Assembly: GCA_009773185.1 (NCBI GenBank)
Contig: WPIF01000020.1
Span: 1 to 51,567 of the forward strand
Source: Nitrospirota bacterium
Lineage (GTDB): Bacteria > Nitrospirota > Thermodesulfovibrionia > Thermodesulfovibrionales > UBA1546
Length of the DNA: 51,567 nt
Direction of reading: 5' to 3'
Shown one piece after another: positions 51,534 to 51,567 of this stretch. The notes beneath the pieces are model-generated. The model saw nothing but the letters and a program-made list of their open reading frames with translations, ran no database searches and was not told the DNA's origin. Numbering within the stretch: the first letter of the stretch is position 1; the number at the start of each line of letters is the position of its first letter. Made by a program: the position numbers and the translations under genes.

Positions 51534-51567
51534 TATACTGATGCATTGTGGAGAACCGTTTATCAGG
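51534..51567 (+). other. Possible start of a plus-strand gene cut by the window edge
   Basis: TATACT (51534-51539) lies 8 bp before GTG (51548), which opens a frame (MENRLS...) running to the window end. The -35 is not convincing. This may be the first codons of a leaderless gene divergent from ilvC. Confidence 0.25.

Overview
The window is a 51.6 kb, gene-dense bacterial chromosomal segment of moderate GC. It most resembles Nitrospirota of the Thermodesulfovibrionia kind, or a related sulfate-reducer-like anaerobe. This is an inference from gene content, not a database result: periplasmic c-heme sensors, a NuoEFG-like soluble redox complex with DRTGG/PHP companions, a MamK-like actin, a short archaeal-type Psd, a HacA-type LeuC and many histidine kinases. 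No rRNA, tRNA or CRISPR was seen.

Layout. (1) 1-2200: small accessory island with a DUF6884-like protein, a GIY-YIG-like protein, a C39-like cysteine peptidase and a RelE/ParE-type toxin-antitoxin pair. (2) 2200-4820: VOC protein, ferredoxin, small coiled-coil protein, MarC membrane protein, YfcE-type phosphoesterase. (3) 4822-9126, minus strand: scpA, an N-acetylmuramoyl-L-alanine amidase, a MamK-like actin, and a pseudo-receiver/transmembrane/SPOR protein. This reads as a cell-envelope or division cluster. (4) 9342-23842, plus strand: heme-binding histidine kinase, a CheY-like regulator, an NtrC-type regulator, receiver-GcvH-like and receiver-NuoE fusions, HndB-like, NuoF-like and NuoG/FdhA-like subunits, then DRTGG, anti-sigma-like ATPase, DRTGG, PHP, a lone HATPase and a PAS kinase lacking the phospho-accepting His. 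This is a redox complex embedded in its own signalling system. (5) 23851-29314: class IV aminotransferase, hybrid kinase, ornithine/lysine-type decarboxylase, spermidine synthase. (6) 29390-35402: CIRCE-controlled hrcA-grpE-dnaK-dnaJ, then rsmE and a tiny Sm-like gene. (7) 35468-39089: der GTPase and a heme-binding HD-GYP phosphodiesterase. (8) 39096-51325, minus strand: branched-chain amino acid and phospholipid genes (ilvC-psd ... pssA-leuA, thioesterase, radical SAM, leuC, ridA). They are split between psd and pssA by a 4.5 kb block with a nucleotidyltransferase pair, a hybrid kinase and an HD-GYP regulator.

Non-coding structure is unusually rich. Three intra-operon copies of a ~130 bp branched element have outer arms that differ between copies but are self-complementary within each. 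Tandem heptanucleotide repeats lie between genes and, in frame, inside rsmE. A (TCAG)12 tract sits inside a putative leaderless upstream ORF of a kinase. Several predicted promoters place the start codon at +1 (leaderless mRNAs).

The best candidates for undescribed systems are the redox complex fused to receiver domains, the MamK-like/amidase/SPOR cluster, the repeat-switched kinase, and the covarying repeat family.
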